From Streptomyces sp. HUAS 15-9 (lineage in GTDB: Bacteria > Actinomycetota > Actinomycetes > Streptomycetales > Streptomycetaceae), in the NCBI RefSeq assembly GCF_025642155.1, contig NZ_CP106799.1, positions 185,479-249,478 of the forward strand: a stretch of 64,000 nucleotides of DNA, given 5' to 3'. Numbering within the stretch: the first letter of the stretch is position 1; every line of letters begins with the position of its first letter. A program made the position numbers and the translations under genes. This document shows positions 25,047-33,371 of this stretch, piece after piece. The notes beneath the pieces are model-generated. The model did not search any database and had not been told where the DNA came from. It saw only the letters and a program-made list of their open reading frames with translations.

Positions 25047-25666
25047 GGCGGCCCCCGATTCCCCCGAAACGGCCGCCCCCGGCCGACGCCCCCGAAGAGT
25101 ACGGTCTGCGACGACACCGGACATTCCCCTGCCCCCGGCCCAAGACAGATGGCCCGCCAGACGCCCCCGCACCGGCCTTCGGATCGTCCGTCGCGCCCGC
25201 CGCCGGGCCGAGTGTCGAGCCGGCCCCAAAAGACGCGCGACGCCGTGGCGCCGAGTGCATGGGGGCGGCGAGCGCCTGACCGCCCAGACCGCTACAGGCC
25301 TCGGCGAGCACCTGCTCAAACAGAGCGGTACGACTGCGTTCCTACGGGCCTGCCGCACATGCGCCGCCACACGCGCTTACCCCGCGCTCCTCGATCACGG
25401 CACGGACTGTCGTCTCTGCACGACCAAGACCACGGCTGCGGAGTGCAGGATCGGCAGAGGCCTGTACCGGATCCGCCGTCGTGACGCCCGCCGGCGCGCA
25501 CTTCGGGGCCACACCGGACGACCACGTCGAGGTGCCAGAGGCCGTCCGCCTGGTCGCCGAGCTGCTCGCGGCCTGATCGACCGCTCCCGACAGTGTGCCC
25601 CTGCACGTCCTCGCCGAGGACAACCTCGCCGCGGCGAGTTGGGGCATTCCAGGCTCCGCGTCCGCC
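25047..25666. other. 620-bp region without a supported gene
   Basis: Only a 31-codon coding-like tail is seen on the plus strand (25481-25576, ending VEVPEAVRLVAELLAA), probably the end of a deleted gene. Confidence 0.35.
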
Positions 25667-27244
25667 TCACCTTCCGGCGGGTGTCATCTCTTCGTGGCGG
25701 CGGAAGAGCCTTCGGCGCCGCACGTACAGGGCGACGGCGAGGCTGAGCAGCGGGATGACGACGGCAGCGGCGATGTAGAAGCCGGGGGTGGCCCAGGCCG
25801 GCCCCGGCCACACGGACACAACGACGTGCGCCGCGTCATCAGCCGGCTCGGTGTCGCCGCTGGGGCGTTTCGGGTCGCTGTCCGAGACCGTGACCCGGCC
25901 GCTGCCGTCGGCGCTGTCCTTGTCGATGCGCAGAGTGAACGGGAACGTCGTCGTGGTCCCCACCGCTTTGACGCGCGCCGTGCACACGTACCGTCTGGCA
26001 CTCGGCTGCCTGGCGGAGGCCTCCGCAAGTGGCGTGCCGTCGGTGGTGACGGCCCGGCAGTCCTGGTCGATCACCTCCTCGTCGCGTTCGAAGCTGTACG
26101 GCGACGCCATGACAGTGGTGCCCTCGGGCACCGCGAAGACGACCTTCACCGCTGCCGTCAGCGAACCGGGACCGTTGTTGCGCACGCCGATCCGCACGGT
26201 GGTGAGACTGCCGATGGGGCCGCGCGCGGTGTCGGCGACCGCGGCCAGCTCGCTCTGGTTGTGGACGGTCACGTGGAGAACCTGTGGATCGTCGTCGACT
26301 GTGCTCGTCGCACCGGCGTCGGCCTCGGAGGCCGGAACGAGATGCAGTGGAGGCCCGTTGCCGGGCCGGTACCTCGATGCGATCTCGGCCGGGGGCACGT
26401 AGTCGGTGCCGATGGCATCAGCACTGAAGTTGACGGTCGGATAGGTGGCATCCCGTGCGGTCCGCAAGTGCTCGCGGGCACCGAGGCCGTACGACCGGCC
26501 GGGCGGAATGACGACGTCGTCCGCGAGGAGCCGACACCACGCCGAAGTGCCGCCTCGATAGCGGCAGTTGCGGTGCCGGTCGGTCAGGGTGATGCCGTCG
26601 CGTGCTTCCATGCGCAGGGCCACCCCGCGGGCGGGCACGTCGCCGACGTTGCGTACGGTCAGCCGGACCGCCAGGCTCCCGCCAGGTTCCACCGGGCCCG
26701 GATCGGGGTGAAGCGTGACCCGGAGCTTCGGTCTGCCGACCACGATGAGGGAGTGGCCGCTGACGGGCGGCAGGCCGGGCGCGGTCACGCGGTAGCGCAG
26801 CACCGCGGAGTCGCCGGGCTTCGCGCCTTTCGCGGGACTCAGGTGGAAGGCCTGGATGCCCCCTCCGCCTGTCGGACCCGCCTGTGTGTCGCAGTGGTAG
26901 ACGGGCAAGTGGACGACACATGCATCGAGCGCCTGCTTGACGGTGACGATGCCCTTCAGATCACCGGCGGCGAAGGTCACCCTCAGTCTGACCGTCGCTC
27001 GGCCGGCTCTCTCTTCGACCCGCAGGTCGGATACGGCCTGTTGTGGATCGCGGGAAACGTAGAAGACCGAGGGAACGACCAGCTTCACGTCGGCTGCCCC
27101 GCTTGAGGAGCATCCGGAGAGGACGGACGTCATGGCGGCCAGCGTGAGCAGTAGGCCGACGGCAGCCTTGCACACACGGATGACCGGGCTCGTTTCCCGA
27201 CTCGAGCTCCTGCGGGGGTGACGGTCCCGCCGCAAAGTGTTCAT
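25667..27244 (-). CDS. Surface lipoprotein with Ig-like/CARDB-type repeats and C-terminal anchor
   Basis: 525 residues from the ATG at 27242-27244. N-terminal hydrophobic stretch ending in lipobox-like VLSGC; long beta-rich body with conserved-repeat patterns such as VRLTVRNVGDVPARGVALRMEARDGITLTD and TTVRIGVRNNGPGSLTAAVKVVFAVPEGTTV, typical of DUF11/CARDB extracellular domains; C-terminal transmembrane segment FYIAAAVVIPLLSLAVALYV followed by RRRRLFRR. Predicted to be exported and anchored at both ends. Role unknown, perhaps adhesion or sensing. Confidence 0.65.
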   Translation of the reverse strand: MNTLRRDRHPRRSSSRETSPVIRVCKAAVGLLLTLAAMTSVLSGCSSSGAADVKLVVPSVFYVSRDPQQAVSDLRVEERAGRATVRLRVTFAAGDLKGIVTVKQALDACVVHLPVYHCDTQAGPTGGGGIQAFHLSPAKGAKPGDSAVLRYRVTAPGLPPVSGHSLIVVGRPKLRVTLHPDPGPVEPGGSLAVRLTVRNVGDVPARGVALRMEARDGITLTDRHRNCRYRGGTSAWCRLLADDVVIPPGRSYGLGAREHLRTARDATYPTVNFSADAIGTDYVPPAEIASRYRPGNGPPLHLVPASEADAGATSTVDDDPQVLHVTVHNQSELAAVADTARGPIGSLTTVRIGVRNNGPGSLTAAVKVVFAVPEGTTVMASPYSFERDEEVIDQDCRAVTTDGTPLAEASARQPSARRYVCTARVKAVGTTTTFPFTLRIDKDSADGSGRVTVSDSDPKRPSGDTEPADDAAHVVVSVWPGPAWATPGFYIAAAVVIPLLSLAVALYVRRRRLFRRHEEMTPAGR

Positions 27245-27429
27245 GTGGCCACCCTGCCAAGTCGAGATCACGACCACGCCTCGCCACGGTCACGGGTGTC
27301 TTGATCGTCACCTGCCGCGTGCACTTTGCACTTGTCGGTGCAACGGACTCTGCGCGCGCCTTAGTTGCTGAGGAGGGGTTTCCGTCTTCCATTCAGCTGT
27401 GTCGGCGGTGCCTCGGCTGGATCCCTATG

Positions 27430-27720
27430 AGTCGCTCGCGACGGGCACCATGCCCGTGCTGCCGGGCAGCGGGCACGTCGCCGACACGACGCCGTACGAA
27501 GTGCTGGCGTGGGCGGCGATCGCGCTCGTGGCCGTGCGGATCGGCCGACCGGCGGCACGCGGTGGTGGCTCGCCGCGGGGGCGCTGGTCGGCCTCGGCGC
27601 GTGGGCCAGCTGGGCATGTCCTGTCTGGCGATGACGGCGCTGTGGGTGGCGGGCCTGTGGTTCCTGTGGCGGTGCCTGGTGACCGCGCACCCCACTGCCG
27701 GTGTCGATGCGCCACCACGG
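27430..27720 (+). pseudogene. Remnant of a polyprenol-linked glycosyltransferase (GT39/ArnT-like)
   Basis: TTPYEVLAWAAIALVAVRIG followed, after a +1 shift, by RWWLAAGALVGLGAWASW, then after another shift by LAMTALWVAGLWFLWRCLV, recalls the membrane region of GT39-type transferases (FDLLAW...GLGLENK...ALWVAGLWWLL). The pieces lie in three frames, so this is a decayed fragment. Confidence 0.4.
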
Positions 27721-27895
27721 CCACCGCACCGACACCTCGTGCCACCTCACGCCTCGTTCGACCCTGGTTGGCGTGAAGGGGCAGGCGACCGACAGCACGT
27801 CACCGACCCGGAAGTCCTCCGCCTCGTACGTCATCGGGCCAGGCCAGAGGCCTGGCCCGATGACCGCAGGTGTCCCGGGTGTGGTCAACGGCCGG

Positions 27896-28561
27896 TCAGT
27901 AGTAGCGCAGCAGCGTCGGCTCGGCGTAGCGTGCGTAGGCATCCAGCACCGGTCGCTGGCGGCGCAACCGGGCCTTCTCGGCGCGGCGGATCGCACGCAG
28001 AGTCTCCAGCGCGTGGTCGAACTCGTCGTTGACGACGTGATAGTCGTGCTGGTCGACGAAGTTGAAGTCGCGCAGCGCCATCGTGTGCCGCAACTCCCGC
28101 TCCTCGGTGTTCTCGCTTCCGCGACCGGCCAGCCGCCGGTCCATGTGTTCCACACTGGGTGCCATCACGAAGACGCCGACCGTCTGCTCGGGGAAGCAGC
28201 GCTTGAGGTTCAGGTACCCCTCGGGGCAGTAGTCGAGGACCAGGTCCTGCCCGGCGGCAAGAGCCTTCTCCAGCGGGGTGCGGAGTGTTCCGTAGTACTC
28301 GTCGTAGGACGGATGGATCCACTGGGCGAACTCCCCGTCCCCGACCATCCTGAGGAACTCGTCACGGCTCACGTGGTCGTAGTGCTCCTCGCCCGCGCCG
28401 GGGCGCGGCTTGCGGGTCGTGACCGACCGGGCGTGGCCCAGTGCGGGGTCGGCCTGGACCAGGGCCTGGGCCAGCGAAGTCTTGCCCGTACCTGACGGGC
28501 CTGAGAGCACGAACAGCAGGCCCGAGGGCGCGGTGAGGAACGGTGTGTCGTCGATGGGCAT
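27896..28561 (-). CDS. Guanylate-kinase-like protein of the peptide locus
   Basis: 221 residues. P-loop GPSGTGKTSL (residues 21-30), then SVTTRKPRPGAGEEHYDHVSRDEF and GTLRTPLEKALAAGQDLVL, which are guanylate kinase hallmarks for GMP recognition. The usual DVQGA segment is replaced by DYCPEGYLNLKRCFPE. The lid region with RLAGRGSENTEER is kept. A housekeeping gmk is expected on the chromosome, so this is likely a pathway copy acting on GMP or a related nucleotide/nucleoside phosphate. Divergent from the XRE regulator; the shared promoter holds a GTTTC-N9-GAAAC dyad also found before the peptide gene. Confidence 0.85.
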   Translation of the reverse strand: MPIDDTPFLTAPSGLLFVLSGPSGTGKTSLAQALVQADPALGHARSVTTRKPRPGAGEEHYDHVSRDEFLRMVGDGEFAQWIHPSYDEYYGTLRTPLEKALAAGQDLVLDYCPEGYLNLKRCFPEQTVGVFVMAPSVEHMDRRLAGRGSENTEERELRHTMALRDFNFVDQHDYHVVNDEFDHALETLRAIRRAEKARLRRQRPVLDAYARYAEPTLLRYY

Positions 28562-28695
28562 GCGCGGGGATCACCTCGGGCTCGGAGACGGTGGCACTGA
28601 GGGTCCGGCCCCTGTCCTGGGCGGCTCGGAGCGAGCCGGCGGGGCCTGCGGACCGTGCGGCACCAGCGTAATTGGAACCTCGGGCAATGATTTTC

Positions 28696-28716
28696 CGTTT
28701 CCTGTAGTAGGAAACG
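28696..28716. promoter_or_regulatory. Dyad CGTTTCCT-N5-AGGAAACG between kinase and regulator genes
   Basis: Perfect 8-bp inverted repeat, 16 nt in front of the regulator start and in the divergent promoter of the guanylate-kinase-like gene. The same GTTTC-N9-GAAAC layout recurs at 30571-30591. Probable operator of the XRE-type regulator. Confidence 0.55.
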
Positions 28717-28732
28717 ATCGGGAGACGACACG

Positions 28733-30322
28733 TTGCGGGAACACATGCCGACCGAGGGCACATCGTTATTCGGCAGCAAACTGCGTGCCCACCGGACCGG
28801 CCAGAGAATGTCCTTACAGGTACTGGCGAATCTGGTCCATTACAGCAAGGGTCATCTGAGTAAAGTGGAGAACGGCGAGAAGCCCGCCTCCGCGCAGCTG
28901 GCACGCGGCTGCGACGAGGTTCTCGGCGCCGGCGGCGAGTTGCTGCTGGCCTACCGGGCCGGTCTGGGTGCGCCACGGGCGCAACCCCAGCGGCCCGCCC
29001 AACTGCCCATGGCCACAGCCCCTTTCATCGGCCGCACTGCTCAACTGGCCGCGCTGGACACCGCTTTCGACCGGTTGCGTACCAAGGGCAGCGAGGCGGC
29101 GGCCATCATCGTGGTGGACGGCATGGCAGGGGTGGGGAAGTCCGCCCTCATGCTCCAGTGGGCGCACCGCGTCGCCGAGCGGTTCTCCGGCGGGGGCCTC
29201 TTCTACGACCTGTGTCCCGGCGGCGTTCCGGCGGACTCCGGGCAGGTGCTCGCGGGCTTCCTGCAGGCTCTGGGGGTCAGGACGGAGGAGATTCCGCGGG
29301 GGACCGCCGAACGGGCCGCGCTCTATCGCACTTTGCTGGCGAAACGCCGGGTGCTCGTAGTGCTTGACAACGCTGTCTCCGCCGAACGGGTCCGTCCGCT
29401 GCTGCCCAGCGCGCCGGGCAGCCTGGTGCTGGTCGGCAGCCGGGACCGTCTGCCGGGCCTGGTCGCCAGGAACGGGGCCGCCCGGGTCACCCTGCAGCCG
29501 TTGTCCACGGACGAGTCCTGTGAGCTGTTGCGTCAGGTGACGGGGCAGCGGCAGCCGGGCGTGAGCCCAGTGACCGTGGCCGAGGTGGTGGGACGCTGCG
29601 GACACCTGCCGTTGGCGCTGCGGATAGCCGCCGAGAACATCCTGGCAGGAGACCAGGGCATCGCGTTCGCCGGCGACGATGCCGGCCTCGACCTGTTGTC
29701 CGCCGGCAACGACGAGGGGGCTTCGATCCGGGCGGCGTTCGAGCAGTCGTTCCGGACTCTGGACAACGAGTTCGCCCACGCTTTCCGGCTGCTCGGCAGG
29801 CACGCCGCGACCGGCGTTTCGCTGGCGGCGGCCGCTGTCCTGCTGGACACGGACGAGGCGACCGCCTGGCGCCGACTCGACGCCCTCTACCAGCTGCACC
29901 TGGTGGAGCAGCCCAGCCAGGGCCGCTACCGCGTGCACTGCCTTTTGCGGGCTTACGCGGCAGAGCTGGCCACCGCGGACCAGCAGCAGTGCGACGCCGG
30001 TTCCCGCCGGCTCCTGGAGTGGTACGGGCGGACCGCGCAGGAGGCGCTGCGCACCCTGCTGAGCGTCGAACGCGACGAGGCCCTGGCCAGGTCGGGCAAC
30101 TTCCCGACCCTGGAGCACGCCTGGCAGTGGTGTCAGGCCGAGGAACTGAACCTGCACTTCGCCATCGCGCACGCCGGCCGCCTCAACATGGACGCCCTGT
30201 CCGTCGAACTCTCGGACGTTGCCGAGATCCTGAGCCTGCTGCGGTACGGCAGCTGCCGCGCGGCCGAACCGCTCGGCAGGGCTCGCCTCGGCTCGGGGAA
30301 AGAGCCGGTCGGCACCTGCTGA
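28733..30322 (+). CDS. XRE-HTH / NB-ARC (STAND) transcriptional regulator
   Basis: 529 residues from the TTG at 28733 (ATG at 28745 also possible). N-terminal XRE HTH: FGSKLRAHRTGQRMSLQVLA followed by NLVHYSKGHLSKVENGEKP (about residues 12-50). Then an NB-ARC/AP-ATPase module: Walker A VVDGMAGVGKSALMLQWAH, Walker B VLVVLDNAVS, the SLVLVGSRDRLPGL sensor and GHLPLALRIAA. The long TPR tail of AfsR-like relatives is missing; it ends soon after the winged-helix part. STAND regulators switch on ATP and ligand binding, so it may sense the product or precursor. Lies between the kinase gene and the peptide gene and is the obvious local regulator. Confidence 0.87.
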   Translation: MREHMPTEGTSLFGSKLRAHRTGQRMSLQVLANLVHYSKGHLSKVENGEKPASAQLARGCDEVLGAGGELLLAYRAGLGAPRAQPQRPAQLPMATAPFIGRTAQLAALDTAFDRLRTKGSEAAAIIVVDGMAGVGKSALMLQWAHRVAERFSGGGLFYDLCPGGVPADSGQVLAGFLQALGVRTEEIPRGTAERAALYRTLLAKRRVLVVLDNAVSAERVRPLLPSAPGSLVLVGSRDRLPGLVARNGAARVTLQPLSTDESCELLRQVTGQRQPGVSPVTVAEVVGRCGHLPLALRIAAENILAGDQGIAFAGDDAGLDLLSAGNDEGASIRAAFEQSFRTLDNEFAHAFRLLGRHAATGVSLAAAAVLLDTDEATAWRRLDALYQLHLVEQPSQGRYRVHCLLRAYAAELATADQQQCDAGSRRLLEWYGRTAQEALRTLLSVERDEALARSGNFPTLEHAWQWCQAEELNLHFAIAHAGRLNMDALSVELSDVAEILSLLRYGSCRAAEPLGRARLGSGKEPVGTC

Positions 30323-30352
30323 CCGCGACGGCCGGAGCGGGACAGCCAAAAA

Positions 30353-30392
30353 GGTGTGCGCCACGGACGTTCGAGCGTCCGTGGCACACACC
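30353..30392. terminator. Bidirectional hairpin between regulator and peptide gene
   Basis: GGTGTGCGCCACGGACG / CGTCCGTGGCACACACC, 17-bp stem with one mismatch and a 6-nt loop; 30 nt past the regulator stop on one strand and 10 nt past the peptide stop on the other. Confidence 0.8.
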
Positions 30393-30402
30393 GTCAGCCA
30401 GG

Positions 30403-30462
30403 TCAGCGACCGACCTTGACCTTGTCCAGACGCGGGCGGAGACCCACCTTGTGGTTACGCAT
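30403..30462 (-). CDS. Short peptide gene, candidate ribosomal precursor (19 residues)
   Basis: ATG at 30460-30462, stop at 30403-30405, encoding MRNHKVGLRPRLDKVKVGR. GAAAGGAGGTG ends 7 nt before the ATG, the best ribosome binding site in the region and far stronger than those of the flanking enzymes, and a strong hairpin follows 10 nt after the stop, so a discrete highly translated unit is indicated. The peptide has seven basic residues (four Arg, three Lys) plus one His, one Asp and no Cys, Ser or Thr, which argues against lanthipeptide or azole chemistry. It sits divergently to an operon with an M16 peptidase and exporter, the usual partners of peptide natural products. Alternatives: a leader/attenuator peptide or a small regulatory peptide. 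Confidence 0.6.
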   Translation of the reverse strand: MRNHKVGLRPRLDKVKVGR

Positions 30463-30796
30463 CTTTGAACACCTCCTTTCCGGGTGAGAGATCCGCCGGA
30501 TTCCCCGGAACTTTCCGGGCGGCGTTCTCCTGACTCAGAGCCTTGCCGACGGGAATCCTGGCGGACAAGAGGTTTCTGAGAGAAGGAAACCAGGCAACGG
30601 ATCACCCGGGCCGCACAGCGGTGGAATTACTGGCCCGGCATCCCGAAGTGTTGCCCGACCAGTGCCGGTGAAGGCTTTGTGCCTCGTTTTCGGCCGATGG
30701 GTTTCCCGTTCGACTGGGAAACGGGAAAACCCTTGAGCGGCCACTCCCGTGAAAACGATGCTTCAGGTAAGACCGCAGACGAAGGGACGGCTGGCC
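30463..30796. promoter_or_regulatory. Divergent promoter region of peptide gene and biosynthetic operon
   Basis: Contains GGTTTC-N9-GAAACC (30571-30591), same spacing as the dyad at 28696-28716, and GTTTCCC-N8-GGGAAAC (30701-30722, spacing wider by 3). The first is about 110 bp upstream of the peptide start, the second about 75 bp upstream of the operon's first gene. No other gene. Confidence 0.5.
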
Positions 30797-32296
30797 ATGA
30801 CCTCTCTTGCCACCCCGAGTGCGGGGCCGGCCTCCGCCCGGAACCCGCACACCGCGCGCAACGACCGCCGTACGGACCGGGACTTCCGGGTGCGAGACCT
30901 CTCGCTCGCGGCGCAGGGCCGTAGGGAGATACGCCTGGCGGAGCATGAGATGCCGGCCCTGATGGCGCTGCGCGCTCGTTACGCCGGGAGCGCTCCGCTG
31001 GCCGGTGCCCGGATCACCGGCACCCTCCACATGACCGTGCAGACGGCGGTGCTGATCGAGACGCTGGTCGAGCTCGGTGCCCAGATCCGCTGGGCGGGCT
31101 CCAACGTGCTGTCGACCCAGGACGCCGCGGCCGCCGCGGTGGCCGCGGGCCCGGGTGGCGACCAGCCCGGAGTCTGCGTGTTCGCCTGGAAGGGCCAGAG
31201 CCCGGACGAGTTCTGGTGGTGCGTCGATCAGGCGCTGAGCTGGCCGGACGGCGACGGCCCCAACATGCTTCTCGACGACGCGGCGTGCTGCACCCGGTTG
31301 CTGCACCGAGGTGCCGAGAGCGAACGGACCGGCACTCCGCCCGTCGCCGGCCCGGACGACGACGAGCTGGAAGCCGGGCTGCTGCGGCTGCTCGTGGCCA
31401 GGCGTGACGTCCCCGGCTACTGGAGCGGCCTCGCGGCGCGCGTGCGCGGAGTCACCGAGGAGACCACCACCGGTGCCCACCACGTGCGCAGTCTGGTGGA
31501 CTCCGGTTCGCTCCTCTTCCCCGTGGTCAGCGTCAATGACTCGGTGACCAAGTCCAAGTTCGACAACATCTACGGCTGCCGACATTCCCTGGTGGACGGA
31601 ATCAATCGGGCCACCGACGTCCTGATCGGCGGAAAGACCGCCGTGGTCTGCGGTTACGGGGACGTGGGCAAGGGATGTGCCGCCGCATTGCGCGGACAGG
31701 GCGCCCGCGTCATCGTCACCGAAATCGACCCGATCTGCGCGCTCCAGGCTGCCATGGACGGTTATCAGGTCGCCGCGCTGGACTCCGTGGTCGAAATCGC
31801 CGACATTGTCGTCACGGCGACGGGATGCCCTCAGGTCGTCACGGCCGAGCATCTCGTCCGGATGAAGCACCAGGCCGTCGTGGGCAACATGGGACACGCG
31901 GAGGGCGAGATCGACCTCGCCGGGCTCGCCGAAGTACCGGGAATCCAGCGGCAGACGGTCAGGCCTCAGGTCGACGAGTGGATGCGGTCCGACGGCCGCT
32001 CGCTCATCGTGCTGTCGGAGGGACGTCTGCTCAACCTGGGTAACGCCACCGGTCACCCGAGCTTCGTCATGTCCAGCTCGTTCGCCAACCAGGTGCTGGC
32101 TCAACTGGAGCTGTACCGCGGGGAGGACCGCTATCCGATCGGACTGCACACCCTGCCCAAGCAACTCGACGAGACGGTCGCCCGGCTCCACCTGGACGCG
32201 CTGGGCGTCGAGCTCACCTCGCTCACCGCCCGCCAGGCTTCCTACCTCCGCGTGCCGGTGGAGGGGCCGTACAAGCCCGCGTCGTACCGCTACTGA
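30797..32296 (+). CDS. S-adenosylhomocysteine-hydrolase-like enzyme, divergent
   Basis: 499 residues from the ATG at 30797. Clear AhcY family over its length: [25 protein letters not shown] with the catalytic Lys (residue 252), NAD site [59 protein letters not shown] and the C-terminal PFKSDHYRY-like ending [10 protein letters not shown]. But the normally invariant STQDHAAAA reads STQDAAAAA (Ala110) and DDGGDLT reads DDAACCT (residues 160-166), both lining the substrate pocket. AhcY oxidises a ribose 3'-OH with bound NAD; the changes suggest another nucleoside-like substrate. First gene of the operon. A self-resistance copy of AhcY is the main alternative. Confidence 0.85.
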   Translation: MTSLATPSAGPASARNPHTARNDRRTDRDFRVRDLSLAAQGRREIRLAEHEMPALMALRARYAGSAPLAGARITGTLHMTVQTAVLIETLVELGAQIRWAGSNVLSTQDAAAAAVAAGPGGDQPGVCVFAWKGQSPDEFWWCVDQALSWPDGDGPNMLLDDAACCTRLLHRGAESERTGTPPVAGPDDDELEAGLLRLLVARRDVPGYWSGLAARVRGVTEETTTGAHHVRSLVDSGSLLFPVVSVNDSVTKSKFDNIYGCRHSLVDGINRATDVLIGGKTAVVCGYGDVGKGCAAALRGQGARVIVTEIDPICALQAAMDGYQVAALDSVVEIADIVVTATGCPQVVTAEHLVRMKHQAVVGNMGHAEGEIDLAGLAEVPGIQRQTVRPQVDEWMRSDGRSLIVLSEGRLLNLGNATGHPSFVMSSSFANQVLAQLELYRGEDRYPIGLHTLPKQLDETVARLHLDALGVELTSLTARQASYLRVPVEGPYKPASYRY

Positions 32297-32350
32297 CGGA
32301 CCGCCGCCTGGCATTCGCCCCCTTCCGACGCTCTCCCAGGACCGAGGAAC

Positions 32351-33340
32351 ATGTCGCACACCGATGATCCGGCCGCACTCCTCGGCCTTGTCGCCACTCC
32401 CGGCGAAGGGTGGCTGGGGCCGGTTCGTGGCCATGACTCCTACGACGGCCGTGGGCTGGCCGAACGGGCGATGGCCTTTCGCACCCGCATGCTGCACGCG
32501 AGCGCTTTGCGCACCGGCTGGCGGCGCAGGCCGGCCGACACCGTCCTGTTCCGCCATCCGCCGCACGGGACGGCCGCTGGACTGCGGCTGTGGCTCGGTG
32601 ACGAGTCGGGCCGGGTGTCCGCCCGCCCCCTCGGCCTGTCTCCCGGTTCGGGCGAGCCGTTCCAGCACACCGTGCCCGGCGGCCACTGGTTCGCCGTCGA
32701 GCTCACGGCCGGTGAACTGGGCCTCTGGAGCGAGGCCGTCGTACCGGGTGCCGAATTCGACCGGTCGACCGCGGACCCGGCGCAGGAGCCGCCCGGACTC
32801 CCGGCAGACCTCGATGCGCAGCCCGCCGACCGCACCGTGGCGCCCGCCGACCCCGGCGGGACGCCGACCGTGCGGGACGCGCTGAAGCTCACCAGCCACG
32901 TCGAGGGCGGCTACTACCGCCAGTACTACGAGTCCGCGACGTCGGTCCACACCTCACGAGGACCGCGTCCGACCGCCAACACCATCCACTACCTGCTCGA
33001 CCAGGACTCTCCGGTCGGCCATCTGCACCTCAACACCGCGCACATCACGCATTTCCTGAACTCGGGCGGTCCCATCCGCTACCTGCTGCTCGCCCCCGAC
33101 GGCGAGGTGCACGAGGTGACGATGGGCGACGACCTGGCGGCCGGACAGGTGCTGACCTTCACCTGCCCGGGCGGCTGGTGGAAGACCAGCCGGCTCGTCG
33201 ACGGGGCCGGACACGGGCTGATCAGCGAGATGGTCGCACCCGGCTTCGACTTCCGGGACCAGGCCATCGCCCGGGCCGAGCAGATAGCCGGACAGTTCCC
33301 CGCGGCGTTCGAAGTGCTGCGCCCCTACATCAGCGGCTGA
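32351..33340 (+). CDS. DUF985 cupin protein, duplicated
   Basis: 329 residues with two halves. The C-terminal half (from TVRDALKLTSHVEGGYYRQYYES to LISEMVAPGFDFRD) is a standard DUF985/Cupin_5 domain: TANTIHYLLDQDSPVGHLHL, ITHFLNSGGPIRYLLLAPDG, WWKTSRL. The N-terminal half (DTVLFRHPPHG...GGHWFAVEL...LWSEAVVPGAEFD) is a worn copy without the His cluster. Family function is unknown; cupins often act as epimerases, isomerases or oxygenases on sugar-like or acyl substrates. Lies 54 nt after the AhcY-like gene. Confidence 0.82.
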   Translation: MSHTDDPAALLGLVATPGEGWLGPVRGHDSYDGRGLAERAMAFRTRMLHASALRTGWRRRPADTVLFRHPPHGTAAGLRLWLGDESGRVSARPLGLSPGSGEPFQHTVPGGHWFAVELTAGELGLWSEAVVPGAEFDRSTADPAQEPPGLPADLDAQPADRTVAPADPGGTPTVRDALKLTSHVEGGYYRQYYESATSVHTSRGPRPTANTIHYLLDQDSPVGHLHLNTAHITHFLNSGGPIRYLLLAPDGEVHEVTMGDDLAAGQVLTFTCPGGWWKTSRLVDGAGHGLISEMVAPGFDFRDQAIARAEQIAGQFPAAFEVLRPYISG

Positions 33341-33371
33341 CCGCCCCGATCACCGTCTCCGAGGAGTCTTC

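Noticed and set aside
30403..30462. Lanthipeptide, thiopeptide or lasso-type precursor
   Set aside because: Peptide has no Cys, Ser or Thr and the locus has no LanM/LanB, YcaO, asparagine-synthetase or radical-SAM enzyme.
30602..32950. 782-codon minus-strand frame over the AhcY-like gene
   Set aside because: Antisense shadow of the AhcY-like and cupin genes; no domain seen.
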